Shown: positions 9,758 to 21,867, counted from the stretch's first letter. The stretch: DNA of 64,000 nucleotides from Spirometra erinaceieuropaei (GCA_902702965.1 CACRXP010000050.1:145556-209555), one strand, 5' to 3'. Translations and numbers: made by a program. Notes: generated by a model from the sequence alone, not told the origin.

Positions 9758-12700
9758 TTTCATGAGGGTTTTAGCAACTGTAAGCGATTCATGTGCGCAT
9801 TACGCTCCCACATGCAGACTAACTGTCTGGGGTCGCCGCGCCATCTCTTAAAACAATCCACCAGATGGCCCACGTTTCCTTCTCTTCTAACCAAACAGTA
9901 TTTCCGGTTGATCTCCAAAAATTACTGGAAATAATATCAGATGTGGGACTTTTAAACGGTTAAGAGCCTCCATAATCAGGCCTTTTTTCAATGGTCTAAC
10001 CCAAATGCTAAAAGACGCATACAGTAGCAGAATAAGCCCTCGCTTACTGTAAGTCTATTTCATAACTTTTGATGGTAACACTATTGCCCAATGAATTGTC
10101 CAGTGGCTGCCTTTACAAAATAAGACAATGAAAATGCCTAAAGATTTTAATTACACTCGACAGTAAACTCGCAGGTTAATTTATTCATCAACGTATGTAG
10201 ACTGGTGTTCCGAAGTCACCGTGTACTCCTAAAAGAATTGGATTTCAGAAGGTTCAAAAATCAGAAATTTGAAACTCAGAACTAACACAAATACCTGGAC
10301 ACTCTGACCTTCCAGTCATTGCTTGTTCACATTGTCTGTCACTTCATAATTGGCTTTAAATGCTGAGACTGGATGATTTCATTTCTACCCAGCGACGGAG
10401 AAATGAGTTTCTTTTTGCCTAAAGAAGACATGTTTAAAATAATTCGGAAAACATGTATGCAATAGCACTTGCTATCCCGACAGCTGTTTTAATTAATGCG
10501 CTTTGAACAACTCCTGAGTGTTCTCTTTCGACCAGCAATTTCGCTAGAATCACAACAGGCCAATTCTTGCCCCCGAGAATTTGACGTCTTGACAGACAGC
10601 TGCAAATTGTACACAGTTTTTACTTCTAACTTTAAACGAGGATGCTTAAGGAATTTAATAATCAATTCGGTGACGTGCCGTATACTCAAGGATCTAAAAG
10701 CTCTCGCAATCCCGCATAAAATGTTGACGGGTATAGTAAACTTAGAGAGAACTTTTACGATACATAACTTACGAACACAGAGATCAATGTTAATTATCTA
10801 TTACACCTGAATGTTTATTTTAAATAAGGGTGCTAGGAATGAGATGCAAAATAACTTAGGATGCGCATGTCCTACATTAGTAAGTCATTTGATTTTCTGT
10901 TCCACTATAGCTTGTGCAGAAATCGAAAGAAAAAGATCAAAGGAATGCGTTTTTCACCTGAGCACACGGGTAGCTATTTTTAGCTAGCGAATATTCGAGA
11001 ATGCCTGTCCAGTCCACGGTAGCTTAATGGAGAACTGTCGCCTCCTCTGTCAGATTTTTTAAGATAAAAGTAAGCTGAGGACAAACTAACAGTAAATGCC
11101 GTCTAAATTTACCTTCTGCTCTGTCCACATTTATTTTGTGAATTTTTAAAAATTTGTGAACCTTTTTCACATTTGACGTCGACTATTGTTGACTTAAAAT
11201 GTGTGGATTTGATCGAAACGACTGCCCACTAGATTAAGGCTTAAACATTATTTTGGTCCACGAAAAGCTAAATCTATAGAGGGCATTCTGTTTACCACTG
11301 CAGGCCTTAAACGACTGCTTCGTTCAACAAAAGAACCTCGACTTAGCAAACTATAAAAAATGTCATGCATACTCAGCCGGAAAACGTGCCAACCTTCCGC
11401 TTTTCCACTGCGTGCCTTGCTGACACAATCATGGAAGTCGGGCCTGTTAGGTATACAATTAACTGCTGTTTATTATTCTCGGGATCGCAAGAGGAGTCCA
11501 GAGTAGACTACGTTATATAAGGCCTTAAGTAGTGGTCTTTTATTTTATGCACTTTGTATGCCTATGAAATATTGTCGCATTTTTTGAGATGAATGGGGCA
11601 AAACGTTACACATGGAACTCCCTGCATCATCCTGTTATTTGGATTTTACTCTCTTCTCGTGCATGTATTAAATCTATTCTCACTTCTTTCCGGAATTTAA
11701 GCTGAAGACCGTGAGTTTTTATTTTTCGGAGGGGGTGTTAACCCGTTCATCTTGAAACACAACTACCCAAAGAGCTTGTCGCAGATTTTTCCCGAAAGGA
11801 TGTAACATGGACCTGCATGTCTTTTACAGACGTCCAGATGGTCGTAAAGTAATACGGAAGACAAAATTCCTTTTGGGTGAACAGCATTTATGAACTTCAA
11901 GATAGGAATTATTGCGCAAACATATTAATAGTTTCAAAGCTTCCAAAAAACTAGACACCTATTCTAGTACATACCTGCGAGAAATTTAATTTCTATTCAA
12001 CTGATACAAAAATCAGTGGTCATATATGTGGTTTATGACACATGATAGAATTTATCTATAAGTCGAAATGTAATGCAAACATGGACATCTAGCATGAAGC
12101 ATTTGCACGTTGAATTTATTTTTGCAACTGACTGGCGACGGGCTCAGCCAAACGTTGTCACGCTACAATGCAATCATTGGCTACAGATAGTGCCCTCTGT
12201 TAATTAATTTGAAAACTAGGCTTAGGTCATCGTTTCGGCTCGAAAGTTGATTTAAGACTTTTGGCTACATTTGTAGTTTTTTGTTTTGTCCTAGTGAAAA
12301 AAGACCTTCAAATCAATTATAAAATGTTTGTTTGCGAGAATAAACGCCAATTTTTTTTGAAAACACTGCTTACATAAACCTCACTTTAACTATAATTTAG
12401 CCAGCAAGAATTGTCCAACTCCTCTTGCGTTTAGTTCATTTGTCATTATCCGAAGACTTTCACGATCGTTTGGTACAGAACAGCGATTCCGTGCAGTGCT
12501 GTTGCAGAACTTTCATCTGGATACTTTTTCATAAATTTCAGGCAGTCGTACTCCTTTAAGCATCAGTCTTCGAGTGTTTTCCCCCTAGGCGTTGTGATTT
12601 TATCTCATAGGATCCTGGTCATTATCGAACGCTTTACAGTCATACATAATGTTGTGATCGCGTGGTTTTCAAAATGAAACTTATAAAACTGTACAGATGG

Positions 12701-15700
12701 ACTCTTAATATTGAGTATGGGCACTAAAATATATTTTTACGTTTTTATAACTACGAAATTGGCATTGTTCCCAGTTTGCCTTGCGTAAAACGGAGTTGTG
12801 GTCACAAAATCGCGAGCTTCTTACATTTAGCTTTTTATTAAATTTTGAAGTATTCCTGTTATTGCCGCCAAACGACGATCTGCAGTCATATATCGCAACC
12901 TATTCTCTTAAATACCTTTTGTATACGAAAAGCTACTCAATAGAATGGAACTTAATAGCAATTTGACTTCATATCTTCGTGAAACGTTCGAAACGTTTAA
13001 GCACACTTTTATCGAATCAGACGCAAAACTTCGTTGCTATGCTAGTTTTTGCGGCACTCACTCTAATCTATTGCAATCGTCTTCTGTTCCAATATATTTT
13101 GAATGTATGGAACTATAACTACAATAAAAATTCATTTTAATTACTATAGCCGAAAGTTAGCGAAATCATTTTAAACATTTATTCATCCAAAATCCAATGC
13201 GAGAATTAAACAGATCCCGCAATATTTGTCAAAATATTGCATAGTAACCTGTCGTTGATACGGTTTTAGGCTTCAACAAATGACAATTTTCTTAAGGTGC
13301 CCAAAACATAATCTGCCCTTTTAGAGTCTGTCTGTAGGAGGTACGCACAGACGGATACGGGACATGTTAAACATTTTAACTTGCAACGTTCATTAAAAGT
13401 GATTCCAGGTAGAAAAACATGGCTCGGGTTTCTTTTTCTACCGTAAAAGGGAAACGAACACCTACGTGAAGAGAATATCAAGTCAAAACGTGATCACAAA
13501 GCCACATGGTTTGCATTTTTACTAATGAAAACACTGGGGCTCATTAGAAAAACGACTTATATATCCAGAAGGATTTGTAGCACAATAAAGGTCCGAATTC
13601 GCGGAATATTTGTTAAAATGTGGTTGCAGAGCAAACCTTCGCAAGACAACCACTGTCCGCCGACACGCCATCTTTTGAATGAGCACGCTTAAAGATGGCG
13701 ATGTAACCTCTAATTCGAAAACTGAGTACTTACGTCTATTTAGGTGCAGTCGCAATTTTGTACAACTTAGATGAAGAGATACTGTGGTATATTCATCATT
13801 TTGTCCACCCACTTTAGCAACCGCTTCCATTTTGAAAGCTCGGTCAATGGTTTTGGAAATAGGGCACGTATTTAAACTTCATTATGTATTATAATAGCGT
13901 TAACTGCACAAATGACTTCTTATAATATCACATAGAATGGAGAGCCACCTAAGCTAAATAGCTGACAACTTTCCCTGTTAGTCGTTCGTGTACATGAGTT
14001 AGTTTTCGTCGGAGAGTCGATGTTATGAGGTATGTTAACCCAAAAGGTCAACTATTTGTTTTATGGAGCATAGATAATTTAGCAAATATTTTTTGACAAA
14101 ATGCTTATTGGGGAACTTTCGAAAACAACTCTGCCTTTCCATCTTCACTAAGGGGCCTACACAATCCTGTTTCCTTAGACTTGCAAGCCTATTGACGGCG
14201 GCGCCTTAGCATCGGCAGGCATCCCCGTGCGTCATTTAAGCTCCCGGCGGTTTGAGACCGCCTACGCTTCTCTTCTCTTGTGTTTAGAGACATTGATGCG
14301 AGGAAATTCCCTCTCATGTTCAATTTCCAATATTGTCGTTTTAAAACATTTCGGTGATGATGATGCGAGCATTAATCCGCGTTTTGCATTGACTTCTAGA
14401 TCTTATAAACGTCTTTCATCATTTCAAAATTGCTCATCTTTGGAGTTGTTTGCCGCACTTTTGCGGTCAACGCACTTATAATTTCTGGTCAAGAAGAAGA
14501 CCAACAGAACATCGAAATCATAAGTTTCGCTTTCGTGGATTTTAACCTTCAGTACGGGTTCAGTCTCGAAGTTGAAGAAACAGTGACATCATCGCTTATC
14601 TGGGACGAGTGTCAGGACGACCTTACAAATCTGTGAGGCCGCGCAGGACTGAATACGCCGGCGTGCGATCGGTATTCCGACCGACAGAGCTCTTATAGGA
14701 GCCGCAGGTTTTGATTTGGATTACCGTGCTTCTGCAGAGTGTAGACGGAAGTCTGCTTCGGCACATTTGCACTTGAAGTTTCTAACTACAGTTTATCACC
14801 GTTTCCATTCAGTTACATACATAATGGAGACATAAGGTTGGACTGATAAAATCAGAAAATTCACTGGAGTTTTACTCGTTACACACTTTTAGAAGAGCGT
14901 TACGAGCGACGTTATGGGTCAACGTGCTTCCATTTTGTTAGGATAGCCGTTGCCAGACATGATTTTCTTATTTAGAAAATACTTATGGTTGATAAGGTTC
15001 CAACTGCGGTCTATCAAACAAAAACAATACCAGAAAATTGATCGTGTAAGTGGATAAGCTAACGCAAGTAATCCGTTTACATAGAACATCAGAATAAATA
15101 TATTCCCATTGAATTATCAACAAAAGCATAATTTTGGAAGGCTTTTTCAAAAGAATAAATGACTTGAGTGATGGCGTTGGATCTCATAAGGTGTTCAGAC
15201 AAAAAATAATTCAAATATCAGTAGCTTTTAACTTCATGCGTCACTACAGAAAGCCTGTCTTACGACGAAATTGCGTGTAAACGTGCACAATACTGCAGTG
15301 TTTACTGAAACCACACCAGAGCAGTTTTACTGCGCTAAATCCAAACCGACTGGGGATAAAAAATGGGTAAGAAGGGAAGCATCACAGTGTTTACGTCCTC
15401 ACTCCCAATAAGGTCGCCTTAGCAAAGCCCTTTCTTATATTTACACCCGCATCGCACTTGACATTGTATTGACTTCAACCCTTCCACATGGCTGCTTCCC
15501 CTCATTAAACATTTAGGAGTAGGCAGTCTCTAGAAATGTACCTAGGGCAATAGGATGGTGAATATTGTGCCTCCGTATTGAACAATGACATTACCACAAC
15601 GTCTACTCCGAATTTGGAATTTTCACAGTACAGTTACTTCTGACGTATAGTGGCACCCCAAAAGGTACACGATGTCGTTGAAAGGCATTTCGGTAGTTAT

Positions 15701-17740
15701 AAAAAAAATGACGATTGAATTCGTTTGCAAAACAAAGTTTGTAATCGAATTAACACAAATAAAACTGTGAACGAAACGTTTTTTTGGAAAGAGAACAACG
15801 TTAAGTTAAGGTTTGTTAGATGGGCAATGACATCATCTGGTAGGCGACACTTCGTTCATCTACGTATTTTGCATCTTTCACGCTTGGATAATTTACTTGT
15901 TCGTACTCAGTGCAGTAAAATGCGTAACTTTCCCTTTGCTTAAACAAAAACAAACCGGCATACCTCCCACACTCTTCTACGAAACAAAAATCATAGGTTT
16001 TAGCAATATACAATTATTCTAGGTTCATTATGCCTTGCACACAAATAACAACAGCATGCAATCTTAATTGTTCTGAATTGTATTGATTTTTATAGAAAGT
16101 TTAATTTCGTACCGTTTTTATTGCTATGAGTATATGACGTGTTTCCATGAGCATACTGACACTTTCAAATTTATGCAAAATCCGTATTTTGATAAGTTAT
16201 CCTAACAGTTCGGGGCCGCCTTTCCTCTTCAGTCTTTAATAATACAGACACAACCTCTTACATTTGCCCACATTTGTATGTGCATCCAATCTATTTATCA
16301 AATGCGAGCGACTGCCATTGACTTTCCGCGGCCTCATAACCTTTACCTCCTTTCAGCGAACCGTGCATTCGGACAATTTATCTACAGAGTCAAACAGACC
16401 TATCTGATGATTGAGCGCTGAAACTGATCTTCTGCCAGCCTTATATGAAGTCTTGAGATGGGCGTTTCGGCCTGTGAAAGTGGAATGCATTGACCTTATT
16501 GCAAGGCGCTCGAGTCTGTTTTTATCAGCACAGCGCTGGAAAATGGGCCAGTCGCAGAAATCACTGTTATCAGATCACAGAAAGTTTTTATCTAAGCTTG
16601 GAATTGAATAACAAAATATACAAAAAAGAATAGAATAAAAGATGAGGGAAAATTGTGTGGCCATTCTTGGTTTATGAGCCGTTATCAGATGATTCTGCTT
16701 TATTCCCATTCCTGAAGCTCATAATTAGCTTCATTTATCAAAGAGCAGTAAATTGGCAGTCGCACTACTAAGCCACTGTCTAGGTTCCCCGTCTGGTGCG
16801 ATTAGAATTATTCATCTTCCTAGGTACGTTTATAAATCTGCGTTGTACTATAAGCGTGTTATCCTCATTTTTACTTGAACCGCCAATTTAAGGCGCTATC
16901 AAACAGTCGCAGCCAATTAACGACGAACATATTCTGTATTGTAAACAGATCTATGAGAGTCCCTATAGTGCAAACACACAGCATGTAACCTAACTCATGA
17001 AACCTAATTATGAAAGTGGAGATGACCGATTGTAGATACCCAAAGTATTGAACAGTTTATTTATTTGTTTAACCCTTTCCGGAAAATGTGTTTTTAGCAT
17101 GCAAAATGCGTCTATAAGTAATTTTATGGACCAAGATATTTGAAAATTTGATCGAAAGTCTACGCTACTATGTACTTCAGCTTTTTCCTAATCTTATGGC
17201 TGTTCTACACCATGGTTGCTCATGCGCACGCATTTTCTACGAAAGGAGGATAGTCTAAACTTGATAGATTTACTAAACGGAACTTAGTGCCCATGTAATT
17301 GGATTTTTCTCCACGTAAATCATGTAGATCAGGGTGTAAATAAAGAGGCTACGTTTAGAAAACTAGACATTTTTATCAATTTCTAAGAGTCAAGTTTGCA
17401 AATCAGCGCAATTTCGTGCTCAAAAACGCCTCAGTAACGTCCACAGGCAACTCCTTGTTCAAATGTTTCGATATTTTTCTACCTCTTACGAATACTCAAT
17501 AACTTACAGCGAAAGGTCCCTCCACCAATTGGCCATGTTAACGTTTAAACATATGGTAAGATACTTTAATTATGATCTAGTTACCGTTAGTGAATTAGAG
17601 GTGGAACGGACAGAAGATTAGCAGTCTTGGTGATAGCTTAGTATTTATACTACAACTATATTGGGCATTTATAATTGTAAAACAGAGCCCCGAAGTAAGC
17701 AAATATAACGAAAATGGCTCCAATATAAAGATAAAATGTA
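9758..17740. other. no supported gene; 8 kb of AT-rich DNA
   Basis: I find no protein domain, RNA gene or mobile element with recognisable ends. The open frames are short and AT-driven. A small GC-richer patch at 14190-14290 contains a GGCGGT/ACCGCC stem (about 14246-14262), and another lies at 14635-14760. Neither is identifiable. This could be a large intron or intergenic space filled with decayed repeats. Confidence 0.6.
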
Positions 17741-17853
17741 GTAATCAGAAGACGAGGTGGCGATCATACGTAGCTTTCGATAAATTCTCATCGAGCCAGT
17801 ACAGCTATATGGGAACGGGGTAGAAGTAAAACATGCCAGCGAAAAGAGAAATC
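17741..17853 (+). repeat. interspersed repeat 'Y', plus-oriented copy
   Basis: It shares GCGATCATACGTAGC, GATAAATTCTC and GGGAACGGGGTAGAAGTA with the other copies. It forms an inverted pair with 18112-18201 (about 85 bp, with few mismatches), enclosing 258 bp that includes a C-rich block. Confidence 0.65.
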
Positions 17854-18111
17854 GATTCCGGACATCGCGTGGACCCTAACGAAGTTTTTCGTGTGATTTT
17901 TAAGGTCCCATCGAGCGGCCTCACTTAGGTTACGTAAGCCAACCTTGTGCAAACAGAAGAGCCACGTTCAAGCTCCGCGCCTACAGTGGTCGAAGGTCGA
18001 CTAATGCTGCAACTCTCCCCGCGTCCTTCCGCTCTCACCCCGCCCCTGACATTGGTTGCTATAACCCCCCTCTCACACATTCCCACCGCTTGTGTTTTAA
18101 GGCGAACTTTT

Positions 18112-18201
18112 ATTGATTTCTCTTGTCGCCGACATGTTTTACTTCTACCCCGTTCCCATATAACTGTACTGGGCCGACGAGAATTTATCGAAAGCTGCGT
18201 T
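18112..18201 (-). repeat. interspersed repeat 'Y', inverted partner of 17741-17853
   Basis: The reverse complement, from AGCTTTCGATAAATTCTCGT through AACGGGGTAGAAGTAAAACA, matches the copy at 17765-17840 closely. The two arms may be the ends of a foldback element, or two insertions. It directly precedes repeat X. Confidence 0.65.
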
Positions 18202-18210
18202 CAATGCATG

Positions 18211-18576
18211 ACCTAACTCATGAAATGTGTCGAAATTTGCGAATGATTGCCAATCACTCGTAAACCGACACAATTTCATGAGTTAAATGTCTATGTTAAT
18301 TAAGTAGAAGTTTAAAAGAATTAAAAACATAAAAGAAATATTATAGGCAGTGTTGCGTTGTTTAGCAATGGCGATTTGTTTTGAAAAGCGCAATATCCCG
18401 AAAACGTCAGAAATGGCTCTAATGAAGTAAAGTTCGTTTTCAGATGTAGAGAATGTATTCTCATACCAAAAACGTAGTAAATATGAAAGTAGACATAAAA
18501 TCACGTCTAATAACAGAGTTTCAGTGCAGTTTACATTTAAATATCGTTTAATAAGTATTGTGACTTCATGTATGAC
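18211..18576 (+). repeat. repeat 'X', left part (interrupted by Penelope insertion)
   Basis: This segment aligns base for base, with scattered substitutions, to 36488-36855. The match resumes at 20345, after the Penelope-like element, and continues to about 20580 (counterpart 36857-37095). The copy at 36 kb is uninterrupted, so X was present before the Penelope insertion. X begins with a foldback (18214-18285). The minus strand of the right half of X has a short peptide-like reading frame in the 36-kb copy, but both copies are broken and I cannot name it. Confidence 0.8.
18214..18285. other. imperfect foldback at the head of repeat X
   Basis: TAACTCATGAAATGTGTCG (18214-18232) pairs with CGACACAATTTCATGAGTTA (18266-18285), leaving one bulged base. 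Inside, GAATGATTG and CAATCACTC can extend the stem. The same foldback is present, diverged, at about 36490-36563. Confidence 0.7.
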
Positions 18577-18588
18577 GATTTGTCAACT
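18577..18588 (+). repeat. target-site duplication, left copy
   Basis: GATTTGTCAACT here is repeated exactly at 20333-20344 on the other side of the Penelope-like element. The empty site in the repeat X copy at 36856-36870 reads GGCTTGTCAACTGCC, which confirms that this is duplicated target DNA. Confidence 0.85.
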
Positions 18589-18621
18589 CAGATTGGAAAA
18601 GTTTAGAGATCCGGGAAGATT

Positions 18622-19068
18622 ATCAGAAGAAGAAAATTGGCTCTCCGGAACAGGTTTATTTAACTGCTGACGTTTCAAAGAGCTGGGTCGGCTCTTCATT
18701 GTCAAAGCGTAAACTGCACCTAATCGATCAGAAAGTTAACTTAAAGTGGCAAGCTGTGTTGGCCGGCCTCATGCTGATCGATTTTTCTCTCTCCTCACGC
18801 TGCGTCGGCCTCTCAGGAAATGGTTGACGGGCGTTTTTGCCTGTGCGCTTTATGAGTCACCACTCCGTCGAGGGGAGCTGATTGGACTTTAGTCGGGCGG
18901 TCGGTCTGGCGGTTCTTCTTCTTCCTCACCGAGTAAGCTCAGCGTCGGGCTATCTCCGTGCTGTCTTCTTAAGTCCGGTGTGGTTGTTTGGTCCTGAGCT
19001 CTACGGTTGTGATGACGTAGGACTTTGTAAGCTGCAGGAAGGTCCAGATGCCTGTTGATAGAGTGGGC
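18622..19068 (-). repeat. Penelope inverted arm, left
   Basis: 447 bp, the reverse complement of 19889-20335, with a few substitutions (for example near 18821, 18998 and 19028). It contains the C-terminal codons of the Penelope reading frame, the stop at 18889-18891 and about 265 bp of 3' sequence. Confidence 0.93.
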
Positions 19069-19932
19069 ATCGGAGAACCACGCCTCGAGAGTTAGCCGTT
19101 CTGTTTTTGTGTTGCCTCGGCCTAAGATGGTAGCCCTCTGGAGGTCAAAAGTATACCCCGTTTCCCCAACGTGTGTTGCAAGTTGAGAGTTAGGGTCTAA
19201 CCTCCGGGTGGCCGATTTGTGTTCTTGTAGGCGAGTTTGCAATTTCCGCCCAGTTTCGCCCACATAGTTGCAGTCGCCCTCATTGCAATTTATTTTGTAG
19301 ATGACTGCTGAGGTTTCAGCGGGTGGCAATGGGTCTTTAGGTTGCATCAGGCGACGTCGAATTGTTGCTTGTGGTCGATGGGCTATGCCTACTCTGGTGG
19401 GTTGTAACAGTCGCGAGACCGCTTCAGAGACCCCTTTAACGTAAGGAATGGCCCTCCAGACTTCGGGTTGCTGCTCATTTGGCCGTTGTCTGGGCGCCCA
19501 ACGTCTGCTTCTCTCGATGAAATGCCTAGGATAACCATTGGCTGCAAATAGGTCCAAAAGGTACAATCGTTCGGCCCTTTTATCTTCTGGTGTGGTGCAG
19601 TGTGTTTCGACTCTTTGGAATAGAGCGCGCACACAACTACGTTTGTGAGACAGTGGATGGTTGCTGTTGAAGTGTAGAATCTGTCTCGTGTCGGTGGATT
19701 TTCGGAATACTGTCGTTTGCAGCTGTCCAGTGGTACACCGGCGCACAAGTACGTCAAGGAAGGGCAGTTGGTTGTTTGTTTCCGCTTCCATCGTAAATTG
19801 TATATCCGGGTCAACCGAGTTCAGTAGTCCCTTTAGGTGTTCTATGTCAGTTGTTTTGACAACGACGAAGGTGTCATCGACATAGCGGGCCCACTCTATC
19901 AACAGGCATCTGGACCTTCCTGCAGCTTGCAA
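18889..19932 (-). CDS. Penelope-like RT C-terminus plus GIY-YIG endonuclease, 5'-truncated
   Basis: The frame is open for 347 codons. RYVDDTF at residues 16-22 is the catalytic YxDD motif of reverse transcriptase. It is followed by a thumb-like region (DIQFTMEAETNNQLPFLDVL, residues 43-62; FRKSTDT, residues 77-83) typical of Penelope RTs. A linker leads to a GIY-YIG nuclease: VIYKI near residue 210, then YVGETGRKLQTRLQEH at 223-238, and a candidate catalytic Glu in TLEAWF at 281-286. Upstream RT motifs (fingers and most of the palm) are missing. Residues 1-14 are not native RT sequence: they are encoded by the inverted right arm, so the initiating Met is accidental. The C-terminal tail ends in an acidic EEEEE-PPDRPPD stretch. 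The product could not reverse transcribe, but the endonuclease part is intact by eye. It is a truncated copy, not a host gene. Confidence 0.88.
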   Translation of the reverse strand: MQAAGRSRCLLIEWARYVDDTFVVVKTTDIEHLKGLLNSVDPDIQFTMEAETNNQLPFLDVLVRRCTTGQLQTTVFRKSTDTRQILHFNSNHPLSHKRSCVRALFQRVETHCTTPEDKRAERLYLLDLFAANGYPRHFIERSRRWAPRQRPNEQQPEVWRAIPYVKGVSEAVSRLLQPTRVGIAHRPQATIRRRLMQPKDPLPPAETSAVIYKINCNEGDCNYVGETGRKLQTRLQEHKSATRRLDPNSQLATHVGETGYTFDLQRATILGRGNTKTERLTLEAWFSDAHSINRHLDLPAAYKVLRHHNRRAQDQTTTPDLRRQHGDSPTLSLLGEEEEEPPDRPPD

Positions 19933-20335
19933 AGTCCTACGTCATCACAACCGTAGAGTTCAGGACCAAACAACCACACCGGACTTAAGAAGACAGCACG
20001 GAGATAGCCCGACGCTGAGCTTACTCGGTGAGGAAGAAGAAGAACCGCCAGACCGACCGCCCGACTAAAGTCCAATCAGCTCCCCTCGACGGAGTGGTGA
20101 CTCATAAAGCGCACAGGCAAAAACGCCCGTCAACCACTTCCTGAGAGGCCGACGCAGCGTGAGGAGAGAGAAAAATCGATCAGCATGAGGCCGGCCAACA
20201 CAGCTTGCCACTTTAAGTTAACTTTCTGATCGATTAGGTGCAGTTTACGCTTTGACAATGAAGAGCCGACCCAGCTCTTTGAAACGTCAGCAGTTAAATA
20301 AACCTGTTCCGGAGAGCCAATTTTCTTCTTCTGAT
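19889..20335 (+). repeat. Penelope inverted arm, right
   Basis: 447 bp, the inverted partner of 18622-19068. Its inner edge (19889) coincides with the start of genuine RT sequence at codon RYVDD. Its outer three bases overlap the target duplication. It contains GAAACGTC after a GAGC/GCTC stem, a ribozyme-like phrase that lacks the other half of a hammerhead core. Confidence 0.93.
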
Positions 20336-20344
20336 TTGTCAACT
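20333..20344 (+). repeat. target-site duplication, right copy
   Basis: GATTTGTCAACT, identical to 18577-18588. The adjoining GCCTACATTC continues repeat X, as in the uninterrupted copy at 36868. Confidence 0.85.
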
Positions 20345-20580
20345 GCCTACATTCTGGGTGTAGATTCCAAAACATTTTTCCAGTGTTTCATAATTTCATT
20401 AACGATTTGCGGTTAAATGAGATGGGGTTCAACAAGAGAAACTGGATTTTGCCTTAGTTCTCTGATGGGGACGTCGTAGGATCAAAAGTTTTCATAAGGT
20501 GACATGCCATGAGGCCGGTCGGTGCCCAATTAATTTAAATAGAAATTACAGGCGTGATCGTAAACATTCCATTTTGTGTT
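20345..20580 (+). repeat. repeat 'X', right part
   Basis: Continuation of the repeat broken by the Penelope insertion. It matches 36866-37095 (shared TTAAATGAGATGGGG, AACAAGAGAAAC, GACATGCCATGAGGCC / AACATGCCATGAGGCC, ACAGGCGTGATC). The match fades at about 20580. Confidence 0.78.
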
Positions 20581-21867
20581 TATAGAGAGAACTTTTTTCC
20601 GTTAAAATAATTTACACTTCCCGTTCGTTTTTGATTACGCTGAGTTTCAGGTCGGCCTCGAAATATTGCTGAATACTTCATTATTTTCAGTGTTTTCACC
20701 TGATCTCCCAGAAAGACAGGTTCTGAATTACCTTTCTGTTTAGAACTTTAAAATAAGATTGTTCTTGAAGGCATGTACCGAATTAGTGAGTGTTTGGGCG
20801 CTCCTTTTCACGAAGATAGTCGTTTGAGTCACATTTGAAGACTCATTCAAACATCAAACTTCGTTTTTGAGAAAAATGACTGTCCACAAAGAAACTCACC
20901 AACGAATATGCCTTGCATCAATAAGAAAACTGTCCTTAATAAGTTACCTCTGTAGGAAGTGCTTTATTACTGCACTCCGTTGACGGATCTCTGTACACTT
21001 TGCATTTTTGCACGGCGAGACCAAGTAAAAATTTGACACTTATGACGGTTTTTATCACGTTCCTAAGAAATAGTAATATTTTTCTACCGTAAACGCAAGA
21101 ACATGCCTTTCTCTATACACTAAGGCCATTTGCACTGTTTTTTCTCGCTTTTTGACTCCGTTCTTTGATTATGAATGCACGGCAGAGCGCCCATACAAAT
21201 TCTGATATTTTGTTGAAACTATAAATGTTTTGCTCGTTCTATTTCTGAATAAGGTATGCACAGAAGCTAAAATACTGAAAAGGTAGTGTGTCATATGCTT
21301 GAAGCTGGAAATGACCATTCCGTGGTGGTTATCTATGTGACATCGGGCAGACTTTGCCAAACGGCAAAAAATTCAGCCCACTTAAACGAGGGAATCTCTA
21401 TCGGCGTTATTATTGCACTTTAGAGCACCAATTCGCACAGATCTGCTTATTTGACATAAAGGAATTGATAAAACATCTGTTTTTTTTTCAAATAACCTTT
21501 CTGTTAGGAAATTGATAACCGAGGTCAAAATTGGACATGAAATAAAATGTATAGTCCGGCTAAATCTGTTTATTAAAACTCTCGACGATAAATTACTATC
21601 TTTTCAATTAAAAAGTCGCTTAGATGCGTAATTGGAGTCTAGGACATGTATTAGCATAGGAAATTGTACGAATATATTCCAACGTCTATTTTTGCTAAAA
21701 TTAACCAATATTTCACTTGATATAATTACGCAAACACAATTTCTGAACAAGAAAAGGACATTTCATTAAAGGATGTGGGTGAGCGAACAAAATGCGCCAC
21801 GTTAAAGGCGTCCAAAAATTCTCTTATCAGTTTCCGTTATCAGATTTCATGAGATAGGTCACGTACT
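20581..21867. other. no supported gene
   Basis: AT-rich DNA. No domain, RNA gene or recognisable repeat was found. Confidence 0.55.

Larger units (their letters stand above)
18589..20332 (-). mobile_element. Penelope-like retroelement with 447-bp inverted arms, 5'-truncated
   Basis: Penelope-like elements encode a telomerase-related reverse transcriptase fused to a GIY-YIG endonuclease. This copy holds the RT C-terminus and a GIY-YIG domain on the minus strand (18889-19932). It is flanked by arms 18622-19068 and 19889-20335, reverse complements with only about three or four differences by eye. The arm sequence is the element's own 3' coding end plus 3' flank. On the right it is joined in inverted orientation exactly where the RT sequence starts at RYVDD. 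The element is bounded by a 12-bp target duplication and sits inside repeat X. On the 3' (left) side there are 33 bases beyond the arm. Very high arm identity implies recent insertion, or arms made by template switching during one insertion event. Terminal repeats in direct or inverted order are known for Penelope elements. Confidence 0.88.

Noticed and set aside
14246..14262. GGCGGT/ACCGCC hairpin
   Set aside because: A 6-bp stem in a GC-rich patch is short enough to be chance; no associated feature.
20225..20300. Hammerhead-like phrase in the Penelope arm (GAGC/GCTC stem followed by GAAACGTC)
   Set aside because: The required CUGANGA half is absent in both the young and the old copies (ACAATGA/G instead), so I do not call a ribozyme there.
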